Positions 1 to 7,393 of a DNA stretch of 7,801 nt are shown here, in pieces. This DNA comes from an uncultured Atopobiaceae bacterium (GTDB lineage Bacteria; Actinomycetota; Coriobacteriia; Coriobacteriales; Atopobiaceae). How positions within the stretch are numbered: position 1 is the first letter of the stretch; each line of letters starts with the position of its first letter. The notes below the pieces were generated by a model that was not told the origin of the DNA, made no database searches, and saw only the letters and a program-made list of their open reading frames with translations. The DNA lies in the NCBI GenBank assembly GCA_900770865.1, contig CAAGLU010000097.1:1-7801 (forward strand). Direction: 5' to 3'. A program made the translations under genes and the position numbers.

Positions 1-3000
1 AAGGTTGCCGGCGTCAATGAGGCGCGTGCCCTTCTCGAGCAGGCAACAGAGGAGGTCGTGGGGGCCGCGAGCCGCAGTCACGCGGACGCCGTCCTCAACC
101 GTGCCTTTGAGGAGTACGGCTATGGAACCCTTGGGGGGGCCACCTCCTTCGGCGTGGTATCCATGGTCTTGGACGTGGTGAATGCCGCGCACTCCTCGCC
201 TGACGGCTTTGACTCGCTTGTCATGGTGGGTGAGCCGGACGTCGAGGGATCCGTCAATCGTCTGAGAGAGGCCGTGGGCACCCTGGGTGCGCAGTCTGGC
301 ATCACACCGGCCGCTCGCGAGGCGGTCATGTCGAGTCTGGGGTCTCTTGATGCGTTCCTCTCGGCGCCTCCGGGCGAGCGCACGCCAGAGGCGGCCTCTG
401 CGGCTCTTGCCGGGGTGAAGCTCCCCAACGCACGAGCAAAGGCACTCAAGGAGCTTGTGCCCGAGGCGAAGCGCGCCTTGGGCGAGGCAAGGCTCGAGGC
501 CGCGCTTGCTGGCAATGCGCCGCTGGCAGAGGCCCTTGTCTGCCTAGCCCGCAAGGTTGACGAGCGCAACCTTGAGCTCAAGCGCGAGCAGTCCGTTCTC
601 GACAATGACGACCTTGTTTCGCTTGCTCTTCACGCCGTGCGTGACAACCCCGTTGTTGCCGCGGACTACCGCGGGCGCTTCAAGCTCGTGATGGTCGACG
701 AGTCGCAGGACACCGATGCCAGCCAGCTCGAGCTCATCACGCTTCTGTCCGGTGACGGTGCGCGCCACCTCACCACGGTGGGCGATGCCCAGCAGAGCAT
801 CTACCGCTTCCGTGGGGCGGACGTGAGCGTGTTCCGTGCGCGCGGCGAGGAGGTTCCGCAGGATGACCACGTGCGTCTTGACGTGAACTACCGCAGCCAT
901 GCCGACGTCCTCTCATTTGTGGATGCCGTGTGCGGTGGTCCTACTGGCGTGGTCGATGGGTTCATGCATCTGGAGCCAAACCCCAAGCGGGATGACGGGT
1001 ATCGCGCCCGCTCTCTCCCGCGTGTAGACGTGGAGGTGACACTTGCCCAGCGTGGCATGGCAACTCTTGCCTCTGCCACGTGCGCAACTCAGATAGCAGA
1101 CCGTCTCGCGGCCTATGCCGCTGCAGGCCAGAGCCCGTCCGACATGGCGCTGCTCCTTGGCGCCACCGGCAAGGCAGACCTTTACATCGATGCGCTGCGC
1201 TCCCACGGGCTCGAGTGCGTGGTTACGGGTGGCTCGACCTTCACGCGCACCCCCGAGGTCAAGGTCATGGCCGCCCTGCTCCATACGCTGGCCAACCCTC
1301 ACGACACCCAGTCGGGCCTCTTCCCGCTTCTTGCCTCTCCCATGTTCGAGCTTGACGCCAACGACTTCGTGCAGTTGGGAACGCGCAGACAGGACATGGT
1401 GGAAGCGCCTACCAAGCGGGCCATCGACCGGGGGATTCAGACCATGTCGTTCTTTGGCGGGGCGCAGCCGTCGCCACGCCTCAAGGCGGCGCATGAGGTT
1501 CTCTCCCGCGCACGTCTGGCGCTGCGCAAGCACCCCGTGGCAGACGTCTGCCTGCAGGTGGTGCGCGAATCCGGGTGGCTTCATCGCCTGGAGGCCGCCG
1601 GCACCGACGGCCTTGCGCAGGAGGCAAACGTCCTGGCTACGGTGCGCTACATTCGCGAGCTCACGCAGGACCTTGGCCTTGGCCCGGCGCGCGCGGCCCT
1701 TGAGTTTGACCTCTGGCTCGAGGCGGCCAAGGTTCCCCCGGCATCCCTTGCGGGTGGGTCCTCAAACCAAGTGCAGATCATGACCGTGCATGCCTCGAAG
1801 GGCCTCGAGTTCCCCATCGTTGCCATTGCCGAGTGCTGGGCAGATCCGCGCACCTCGGGACCGGTGGTCACCGGCCGCGTCGACGCCCGACGCCGAGGCA
1901 TCATCGTGAAGCCTAAGGGGCTCAAGGTTCCCAAGGAGCTTTCTGCAGACGAGAACCCCCGTAGCTGTGCGGAGTGGCTTCTCTCGCTCTCAGAGGATGG
2001 CGCAAAGCAGGAGGCTGCCGAGAAGACCCGCCTGCTCTACGTGGCGCTCACGCGTGCGAGGGAGGCGCTGGTCCTGGGTGTTGGCGTGACGCAGTCCTCC
2101 TCGGGTGCCTCGCCGGCACTGGCTGCAAACGTCCTTGGGGCGATTGTGGGAACGCCTACGCCTGTGCCGGGGGTGAGCTCGCTCGAGTACGGCGGCAGCG
2201 AACCGGGGCGTCTGAGGTGCGTCTCCCTCGAGCCCAACAATGAGCATGCAGGAAATGGCGCCACGCTTGACTCGGCCGGAAGCTTCTTCGACGGCACCGT
2301 TGCCAGCGCGGACGAGGTCATCGCCATTGGCGCCACTGTCCAGGCGCCGGCACCCTCAGGCTTCTCGCTTGTCTCGCCAGATCCTGACCCTGCGGCACCT
2401 GCTGTCACCATGTGGCGGCCGCGCGCGGGCGTCTTTAGCTACTCGAGCGCCCATGCGCAGATGCTCGGGGACTTCTCGACGTCTGACGCGGCGTCGCTAG
2501 ACGATGCGGGCCCCGTTGCCGGCGTGGCCGCCCTGCCAACGCGCGCCGAGCGCGACGCCATGCAGGCGGGCGCGCCCGTGGTAGGCGATGCCGATAAGGC
2601 CACGGGGCTGGGGTCGGCCTTCCACGAGCTCGCCCAAGCCATAGTCGAGGGCGGACAGCGCTTCCCGGTGCCCGAGCGCATCGCGGCCACTAAGCGCTTC
2701 TGGCACCTCTCCAAGCGCGCCGGCGCCAGGCTCGACGAGGCGCTTTCGCGCTGGTGGGGGTCGGACGTGCGGCAGGAGGCCCTCTCGCACGCGCTCGTGC
2801 GCGCGGAGGTTCCCTTCTTCCAGAGGGTGGACTCCGCCTACGGCGGCTACGTGGAGGGCGCCATTGACCTTCTTGCCACAGACCCAGGCTCTGACCACGC
2901 CTGTCTAGTGGACTACAAGACGGGGGACCGCGGCCTCGATGCGCAGACGCTGCGCCGGCGCCACGAGATGCAGGCCAACTTCTATGCGTACGTCCTCATG

Positions 3001-3126
3001 AAGCTTGGCTTTGCCTCGGTGAGCTGCCGCTTTGTCTGCGTCGAGCTGGACCGCGCTGACGCTCCCGGCCAGCCCGTGGTGGTGCCGTACGAGTTTGACG
3101 CCACGCACCCGCCGCGCATGGGATAG
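1..3126 (+). CDS. addA: AddA-type ATP-dependent helicase/nuclease subunit, 5' end outside the window
   Basis: UvrD/Rep-type (SF1A) helicase fused to a RecB-family nuclease; AddA family members work with AddB to resect double-strand breaks for RecA recombination. The frame is open from base 1, so the GTG at 58 is internal and the true start lies upstream. Visible over 1041 codons (numbered from base 1): motif II DESQDT at 233-238, motif III GDAQQSIYRFRGAD at 261-274, motif IV NYRSH at 296-300, motif V MTVHASKGLEFP at 594-605, motif VI around LLYVALTRARE at 679-688. An Ala/Pro/Gly/Ser-rich stretch (about 700-810) leads to the nuclease: GSAFHE (His875), GAID (Asp956), DYKTG (Asp971, Lys973) and QANFY (Gln991, Tyr995), so the nuclease looks active. 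Walker A is missing only because of the window edge; motif II placement suggests roughly 170-190 missing residues. There is no four-Cys iron-sulfur signature as in AddB. An actinobacterial AdnA/AdnB-like assignment is the main alternative. Stop is TAG at 3124-3126. Confidence 0.85.
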   Translation, partial: KVAGVNEARALLEQATEEVVGAASRSHADAVLNRAFEEYGYGTLGGATSFGVVSMVLDVVNAAHSSPDGFDSLVMVGEPDVEGSVNRLREAVGTLGAQSGITPAAREAVMSSLGSLDAFLSAPPGERTPEAASAALAGVKLPNARAKALKELVPEAKRALGEARLEAALAGNAPLAEALVCLARKVDERNLELKREQSVLDNDDLVSLALHAVRDNPVVAADYRGRFKLVMVDESQDTDASQLELITLLSGDGARHLTTVGDAQQSIYRFRGADVSVFRARGEEVPQDDHVRLDVNYRSHADVLSFVDAVCGGPTGVVDGFMHLEPNPKRDDGYRARSLPRVDVEVTLAQRGMATLASATCATQIADRLAAYAAAGQSPSDMALLLGATGKADLYIDALRSHGLECVVTGGSTFTRTPEVKVMAALLHTLANPHDTQSGLFPLLASPMFELDANDFVQLGTRRQDMVEAPTKRAIDRGIQTMSFFGGAQPSPRLKAAHEVLSRARLALRKHPVADVCLQVVRESGWLHRLEAAGTDGLAQEANVLATVRYIRELTQDLGLGPARAALEFDLWLEAAKVPPASLAGGSSNQVQIMTVHASKGLEFPIVAIAECWADPRTSGPVVTGRVDARRRGIIVKPKGLKVPKELSADENPRSCAEWLLSLSEDGAKQEAAEKTRLLYVALTRAREALVLGVGVTQSSSGASPALAANVLGAIVGTPTPVPGVSSLEYGGSEPGRLRCVSLEPNNEHAGNGATLDSAGSFFDGTVASADEVIAIGATVQAPAPSGFSLVSPDPDPAAPAVTMWRPRAGVFSYSSAHAQMLGDFSTSDAASLDDAGPVAGVAALPTRAERDAMQAGAPVVGDADKATGLGSAFHELAQAIVEGGQRFPVPERIAATKRFWHLSKRAGARLDEALSRWWGSDVRQEALSHALVRAEVPFFQRVDSAYGGYVEGAIDLLATDPGSDHACLVDYKTGDRGLDAQTLRRRHEMQANFYAYVLMKLGFASVSCRFVCVELDRADAPGQPVVVPYEFDATHPPRMG

Positions 3127-3178
3127 CGCCCCGGGTGGCTGCGGCAATCAGAACAACGTGTGGAGCCTCTGCTTGAAT

Positions 3179-3211
3179 TCTACCTGCGACAATGCCATTG
3201 TCGCAGGTAGA
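3179..3211. repeat. Perfect 16-bp inverted repeat with a 1-base centre, between addA and dnaE
   Basis: The left arm TCTACCTGCGACAATG (3179-3194) is exactly reverse-complementary to CATTGTCGCAGGTAGA (3196-3211), with C3195 at the centre. It lies 52 bases past the helicase stop and 82 bases before the dnaE start. As RNA it would form a stem of about 15 bp with a three-base loop. Neither side is followed by a T-run, so it is a poor intrinsic terminator. It could be an operator for a dimeric regulator, a dispersed palindromic repeat, or an mRNA-end stabilising hairpin; the sequence alone does not decide. The palindrome itself is certain, its function unknown. Confidence 0.9.
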
Positions 3212-3223
3212 GTGGGGTATAGG
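3198..3223 (+). promoter_or_regulatory. Weak candidate promoter for dnaE
   Basis: TTGTCG (3198-3203) resembles a -35 box and TATAGG (3218-3223) a -10 box. The 14-base spacer is shorter than the usual 16-18, so this is tentative. The -35 candidate lies inside the right arm of the inverted repeat at 3179-3211; if both assignments are right, a protein bound to the palindrome would block this promoter. It would give a leader of about 60 bases. An alternative -10 is TATGCT at 3251-3256, for which I see no convincing -35. Confidence 0.25.
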
Positions 3224-3253
3224 CCAAAACGCCAGCCACTGGCCTTCTGCTAT

Positions 3254-3272
3254 GCTTTGCCAAACACAAAGC
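3254..3272 (+). other. Small hairpin in the presumed dnaE leader
   Basis: GCTTTG (3254-3259) pairs with CAAAGC (3267-3272) across a seven-base loop, ending 12 bases before the ribosome binding site. The stem is only six base pairs and could be chance. It overlaps the alternative -10 candidate TATGCT. Confidence 0.2.
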
Positions 3273-3284
3273 GTCACCCGGTAT

Positions 3285-3290
3285 GGAGAA
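3285..3290 (+). promoter_or_regulatory. Ribosome binding site that fixes the dnaE start
   Basis: GGAGAA sits here, with GGAG ending five bases before the ATG at 3294. This supports 3294 over the in-frame ATG at 3192, which lies inside the inverted repeat and has no Shine-Dalgarno sequence. Confidence 0.75.
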
Positions 3291-3293
3291 CAC

Positions 3294-6200
3294 ATGGCAT
3301 TCGTTCACCTACACAATCACTCGGACTTCTCGATTCTCGACGGCGCCACGCCCATCCCCAGCATGGTCAAGCGCGCCGTCGACGAGGGGATGCCTGCCGT
3401 TGCCCTTACGGACCACGGCTATATGTTTGGCATCCCCAACCTTGACCTGGAATGTCGCAAGTACAACGACGGCCAGGCCAACATGAAGCAGTGGCGCCAC
3501 GACGTCGAGTGCTTCAAGAAGAGCTGGGACCTCGAGGAGCCTGCGCTGGACGCGGATGACGCGAGCTACTTTGATCGCGTCCACGACCAGTGGGCAAGCG
3601 ACGTTGCCGTGTGGGAGTCCTCCGGACACGATCTCGCTGCCGTCCAAGCAAACCGCCCGCGCCTCAAGGTGAAGCCCATCTTTGGCTGCGAGGCATACTT
3701 CATCACTGACGACTGCATCGAGCGCGGCACCAAGCAGCGCCGCTATCACCTCATCCTTCTCGCCAAGAACGAGACGGGCTATCACAATCTGGTGAAGTGC
3801 ATGTCCAAGGCCGCCGGCCACGAGATGATGTACTACCGGCCGCGCACTACGCTCGACATGCTCAAGGAGTACCACGAGGGACTCATCTGCCAGAGCGCCT
3901 GCGTCCAGGGCATCATTCCGCAGTGCATCCTGGACGGCGACTTTGACGGTGCGCGCAGGTGGGCCGAGACCTTCCGCGACGTCTTTGGCGATGATTTCTA
4001 CATCGAGATTCAGGACCACGGCCTTACCTTCCGCAACGGCTGGGATGACCGCAAGCTCGACGAGTACCTGGTCAAGATGGCGCACGAGATGGGCGTCAAG
4101 GTGGTTGCCACCAACGACTTCCACTACCTCACGCGCGACGACGCCTCCACGCAGGACATCCTCTCATGCATTGGCAAGGCAACCACCCTCGACGACCCCA
4201 ACCGCATGCGGATGGAGGGCTCGGAGTTCTACATGAAGTCCGAGGAGGAGATGCGCCAGCTCTTCTCCTGGTGCCCCGAGGCCTGCGACACCACGCTCGA
4301 GATTGCCGACAAGTGCAACTACGAGCTTGACTGGACCCACATGTACCTGCCCGAGTACCCTGGCCTTCGCCCCGGCGAGACGGCAGACGAGCGCTTCCGC
4401 GAGGAGTGCGAGAAGGGCCTTGCCAAGCGCTACGGCGAGAACTGGCGCGACCTCACCATTGGTGGCTGGAACGTCAAGGACCGCTTCGAGCACGAGTACA
4501 AGATCATCACCGAGAAGGGCTTCGCCAACTACTTCCTCATTGTCCAGGACTACGTGCAGTGGGCCAAGGACAACGGCATCGGCGTTGGCCCGGGCCGTGG
4601 CTCCGCCGCTGGCGCCATCGTCGCGTACGCCATGAACATCACGAACTTCGACCCGCTCGAGAACGGCCTCATGTTCGAGAGGTTCCTCTCTCCTCAGCGC
4701 TCCGAGATGCCCGATATCGACATGGACTTCGACGATGAGCACCTCCAGGACGTTCTACAGCACGTGCGTGACGTCTATGGCGAGGACCATGTGTGCAAGG
4801 TCATCACGTACTCGACCATCAAGGCAAAGCAGGCCATCAACGACGCCAACCGCGTCCTGGGCTTCCCTGTCTACAAGGGCCAGCAGCTCTCCAAGATGCT
4901 CTCGAACGACCCCAAGCTCCAGCTTGCCAACGCCCTCCACAAGAATGAGAAGAAGCCCGACCAGTACTCGCCGGACTTCGAGGAGGCCTACAACAAGGAC
5001 CCGGACGCTCACCGCATCATCGACGCCGCCCTCTCCATCGAGGGCTTCATGCGCGGCGAGGGCGTCCACGCCTGCGCAACGCTCATCGCGCCCACGCCCG
5101 TAACAGACCACGTGCCCACTAAGCTCGACACCAAGGGCAACGTTACCATTACCCAGTACGAGGGCCACTCAGTCGCGGACATGGGCCTGCTCAAGATGGA
5201 CTTCCTGGGCCTGCGCACGCTCACGGTGATCAACAAGGCGCTCGCGAACATCCGCCACTCCTACCCCAACGCCTCCGACATCGACCGCATGCCGGATGCG
5301 GTCAAGGCCTGCATCAAGCCCGGCGCCACCTGTGTGGACATCGACGTGGACAAGGTCGACTTCTCGGACCCCAAGATCTACGAGCTTCTCGGCAAGGGCT
5401 ACACGGCCGGCGTGTTCCAGGTGGAGTCTGCGGGCATGACCGCCACTATCAAGAACATGCAGCCCAACGCCTACAAGCAGATCGTCGCTCTTATCGCGTT
5501 GTACCGCCCCGGCCCCCTGGGCGCCGGCATGGTCGACAGCTACATCAAGCGCATGCACGGCCAGGAGAAGATCTCGTACTACGACGACCGCCTGAAGCCG
5601 ATCCTGGAGGAGACCTACGGCACCATGGTCTACCAGGAGCAGGTCATGCAGATCTCGATGAAGATGTCGGGGTTCACAGCCGGCGAGTCAGACTCGCGCA
5701 TGCGCAAACCGGTGGCCAAGAAGAAGATCAAGATGCTCACCGACCAGGTCTTCCACTGGGAGGGCAACGGCGCGGACGAGACGATCTACGACCACTGGAT
5801 GAACGGCGCCGTCGCAAACGGCTACAAGCGCGAGGTGGCGCAGGAGATCTGGGAGAACGTCCTTGAGTTTGCCTCCTACGCGTTCAACAAGTCCCACTCC
5901 GCCGGCTATGCCATCCTGGTCATGCAGACGGCATGGCTCAAGGCGTACTTCCCGCGCGAGTACATGGCCTCGGTCCTCACGTCCTACATGGGCAAGACCG
6001 ACAAGATCGTGCACTATGTCACGAGCTGCCGTCGCGAGGGCATCCAGGTCCTGCCGCCTGACATCAACGAGTCCGGCAAGGACTTCACGGCAACCGCCGA
6101 AGGCGTGCGCTTTGGCTTCGCCGGCATCCGTGGTGTGGGCGAGGGTGTGGGCGAGTGCATCATGGCCGAGCGAGACGCCCACGGCCCCTTCAAGAACCTC

Positions 6201-7193
6201 CACGACTTCTGCGAGCGCGTGGACGGCTCCCAGGCCAACCGTCGCGTGGTCGAGTCGCTGATCAAGGCAGGCGCCTTTGACTCCACGGGCTATACCCGCA
6301 TGCAGCTCATGCACTTCGTCGACAAGAACAATCCCGAGAACATCATCGACGCCGCGGCGCGCCGCCAGAAGGAGCGTGCGGTGGGTCAGTTCTCGATGTT
6401 CGACATGTTTGGCGACGTGGCGGGCTCGGGCTTCCAGGACGAGGTCCCCGCGCCGGACGGCGTGGAGTGGGACCGTCACATCAAGCTCGCGCAGGAGCAC
6501 GACGTCCTGGGCATCTACGTCTCGGACCACCCGCTGCGCCCGTACGCCTATGCGCTTGCCAAAGCACGCGACTACACCATCGCGGACCTCTCCGTTTCGG
6601 AGGAGTACACCGACCCCAACACCGGTGCCACCACCGAGCGCTTCAAGGTCCCCGAGGACAAGCCCATACGCCTTGCTGGTATGGCAACCTCGGTCCAGAA
6701 GAAGACCACCAAGAAGGGTGATGCCATGGCCATCGTCACCCTCGAGGACATGGAGGCCGAGACCACGCTCGTGGTCTTCCCCAAGGCCTATAAGGAGTGT
6801 GCGGCCACGCTTGCCGGCGAGGTTGACCCCGAGACCGGTGAGAGCACGGGCGACGTCTTTATCAAGGTGGTGGGGCGCCTGGAGCGCGGCGACCGCGGCG
6901 ACCAGCTGATCTGCTCGTCCATCGAGCCGCTCGAGCTCAACGACAAGACCAACCGCCCCAAGGTGCTCGAGATAAACATGCCCGCCAACCTCCTCACGCG
7001 TGGCCGCATGGACAACCTTGGCGAGATACTTGGCCGCTACCCTGGCCTCGACCGCGTGGAGCTGCGTGTGGAGAGCGCGACGGGTGATGTCATGCGCATG
7101 GAGCTCCCCACGCGCATCGACGCGCACAACATGGTCCTCATGGCCGAGGTCATCGACCTCATCGGTCGCTCCGGCCACGTGAAGGTGGCCTAG
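3294..7193 (+). CDS. dnaE: DNA polymerase III alpha subunit (DnaE), complete, 1299 aa
   Basis: Catalytic subunit of the replicative C-family DNA polymerase. The start at 3294 gives MAFVHLHNHSDFS, the usual PHP-domain beginning. The PHP domain (about 1-285) keeps a full set of probable metal ligands: His5, His7, Asp16, His41, Glu133, His152, Cys203, Asp275 and His277. In mycobacterial DnaE1 an intact PHP domain provides 3'-5' proofreading, so the same is inferred here. The palm has GPGRGSAAG at 432-440, PDIDMDF (Asp474, Asp476) and MDFLGL (Asp636), the three catalytic acidic residues. Fingers include YRPGPLG and FNKSH at 864-868. A helix-hairpin-helix region contains GIRGVGEGVG, then the clamp-binding motif QFSMF at 1032-1036, and an OB fold from about 1125. 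At 1299 aa it exceeds typical DnaE (about 1160-1190); extra segments fall near 55-122, 654-680 and 817-836, and the usual RKAMGKKK fingers motif reads RKPVAKKK at 804-811. PolC is excluded by domain order. No frameshift or intein is visible. It appears monocistronic, ending at the terminator about 20 bases downstream. Confidence 0.98.
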   Translation: MAFVHLHNHSDFSILDGATPIPSMVKRAVDEGMPAVALTDHGYMFGIPNLDLECRKYNDGQANMKQWRHDVECFKKSWDLEEPALDADDASYFDRVHDQWASDVAVWESSGHDLAAVQANRPRLKVKPIFGCEAYFITDDCIERGTKQRRYHLILLAKNETGYHNLVKCMSKAAGHEMMYYRPRTTLDMLKEYHEGLICQSACVQGIIPQCILDGDFDGARRWAETFRDVFGDDFYIEIQDHGLTFRNGWDDRKLDEYLVKMAHEMGVKVVATNDFHYLTRDDASTQDILSCIGKATTLDDPNRMRMEGSEFYMKSEEEMRQLFSWCPEACDTTLEIADKCNYELDWTHMYLPEYPGLRPGETADERFREECEKGLAKRYGENWRDLTIGGWNVKDRFEHEYKIITEKGFANYFLIVQDYVQWAKDNGIGVGPGRGSAAGAIVAYAMNITNFDPLENGLMFERFLSPQRSEMPDIDMDFDDEHLQDVLQHVRDVYGEDHVCKVITYSTIKAKQAINDANRVLGFPVYKGQQLSKMLSNDPKLQLANALHKNEKKPDQYSPDFEEAYNKDPDAHRIIDAALSIEGFMRGEGVHACATLIAPTPVTDHVPTKLDTKGNVTITQYEGHSVADMGLLKMDFLGLRTLTVINKALANIRHSYPNASDIDRMPDAVKACIKPGATCVDIDVDKVDFSDPKIYELLGKGYTAGVFQVESAGMTATIKNMQPNAYKQIVALIALYRPGPLGAGMVDSYIKRMHGQEKISYYDDRLKPILEETYGTMVYQEQVMQISMKMSGFTAGESDSRMRKPVAKKKIKMLTDQVFHWEGNGADETIYDHWMNGAVANGYKREVAQEIWENVLEFASYAFNKSHSAGYAILVMQTAWLKAYFPREYMASVLTSYMGKTDKIVHYVTSCRREGIQVLPPDINESGKDFTATAEGVRFGFAGIRGVGEGVGECIMAERDAHGPFKNLHDFCERVDGSQANRRVVESLIKAGAFDSTGYTRMQLMHFVDKNNPENIIDAAARRQKERAVGQFSMFDMFGDVAGSGFQDEVPAPDGVEWDRHIKLAQEHDVLGIYVSDHPLRPYAYALAKARDYTIADLSVSEEYTDPNTGATTERFKVPEDKPIRLAGMATSVQKKTTKKGDAMAIVTLEDMEAETTLVVFPKAYKECAATLAGEVDPETGESTGDVFIKVVGRLERGDRGDQLICSSIEPLELNDKTNRPKVLEINMPANLLTRGRMDNLGEILGRYPGLDRVELRVESATGDVMRMELPTRIDAHNMVLMAEVIDLIGRSGHVKVA

Positions 7194-7215
7194 GGGCGGC
7201 GCGACTTGAGCCTGC

Positions 7216-7254
7216 GGGGCGCACTTCTCTGCAGGGGAGTGCGCCCTTTGTTGT
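7216..7254 (+). terminator. Rho-independent terminator of dnaE
   Basis: GGGCGCACT (7217-7225) pairs perfectly with AGTGCGCCC (7238-7246). The stem continues inward through TCTC/GGGG with two G-U pairs, giving about 13 bp around a TGCA tetraloop. It is followed directly by TTTGTTGT (7247-7254). It begins 23 bases after the dnaE stop, the expected place, and separates dnaE from the superoxide reductase gene. Confidence 0.92.
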
Positions 7255-7280
7255 CACTGAGGCTTATATGTAGGTTTAAA
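7251..7280 (+). promoter_or_regulatory. Candidate promoter for the superoxide reductase gene (option A)
   Basis: TTGTCA (7251-7256) matches five of six bases of the -35 consensus. TTTAAA (7275-7280) matches four of six of the -10, with an 18-base spacer. The -35 overlaps the T-tract of the dnaE terminator. The leader would be about 120 bases. No PerR-like or other recognised operator is evident around it. Confidence 0.3.
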
Positions 7281-7313
7281 GATAGCAATTGCCGTATGCA
7301 TGAACCAGCGTGT

Positions 7314-7326
7314 AGTGGGGGACAAT
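7314..7326 (+). promoter_or_regulatory. Alternative -10 region for the superoxide reductase gene (option B)
   Basis: AGTGGGG followed directly by GACAAT (7321-7326, four of six to the -10 consensus). The same AGTGGGG precedes the -10 candidate TATAGG of dnaE (3211-3217), which is why it is listed. No good -35 accompanies it. The leader would be about 75 bases. Confidence 0.2.
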
Positions 7327-7361
7327 GACTTTAGTGGCGGTCGCGATGCGGCCGCAGGCAG

Positions 7362-7387
7362 TGGCTCCTCCCTGCGGGAAGGAGCCA
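7362..7387 (+). other. Stable hairpin in the superoxide reductase 5' leader
   Basis: TGGCTCCT (7362-7369) pairs with AGGAGCCA (7380-7387). The inner CCC (7370-7372) pairs with GGG (7376-7378), leaving a TGC loop and one bulged A at 7379. The hairpin ends seven bases before the ribosome binding site. It is followed by AAAG rather than a T-run, so it is not an ordinary terminator. The 3' arm hides an AAGGAG sequence (7379-7384). It may stabilise the mRNA or modulate translation; function is inferred. Confidence 0.6.
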
Positions 7388-7393
7388 AAGATG

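Noticed and set aside
58..60. GTG 58 as the start of the helicase gene
   Set aside because: The frame is open to base 1 and essential helicase motifs (Walker A, Ia) would be missing; this is an internal valine codon.
3231..3243. GCCAG/CTGGC mini-hairpin in the dnaE leader
   Set aside because: Five base pairs with a three-base loop is too weak to support a function.
3192..3293. Extended N-terminus of DnaE starting at ATG 3192
   Set aside because: This would add 34 residues ahead of the universal PHP beginning, starts inside the inverted repeat and has no Shine-Dalgarno, whereas ATG 3294 has GGAGAA at ideal spacing.
3032..3445. Plus-strand open frame bridging the end of addA and the start of dnaE
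   Set aside because: It overlaps both confident genes in another frame and is translated through the palindrome; no family resemblance.
3309..4124. Minus-strand open frame of 271 codons opposite the DnaE PHP domain
   Set aside because: Same antisense-shadow composition; no domain and no ribosome binding site or promoter of its own.
5688..7178. Long open frame of 496 codons on the minus strand opposite dnaE
   Set aside because: It is the antisense shadow of a high-GC coding region: its composition is rich in Val, Leu, His, Asp and Arg, it has no recognisable domain, and it lies wholly inside a confident gene.
7347..7356. TGCGGCCGCA palindrome, plus GCAATTGC at 7285-7292, as operators
   Set aside because: Short perfect palindromes of 8-10 bases are expected by chance at this base composition and neither is repeated elsewhere in the window.
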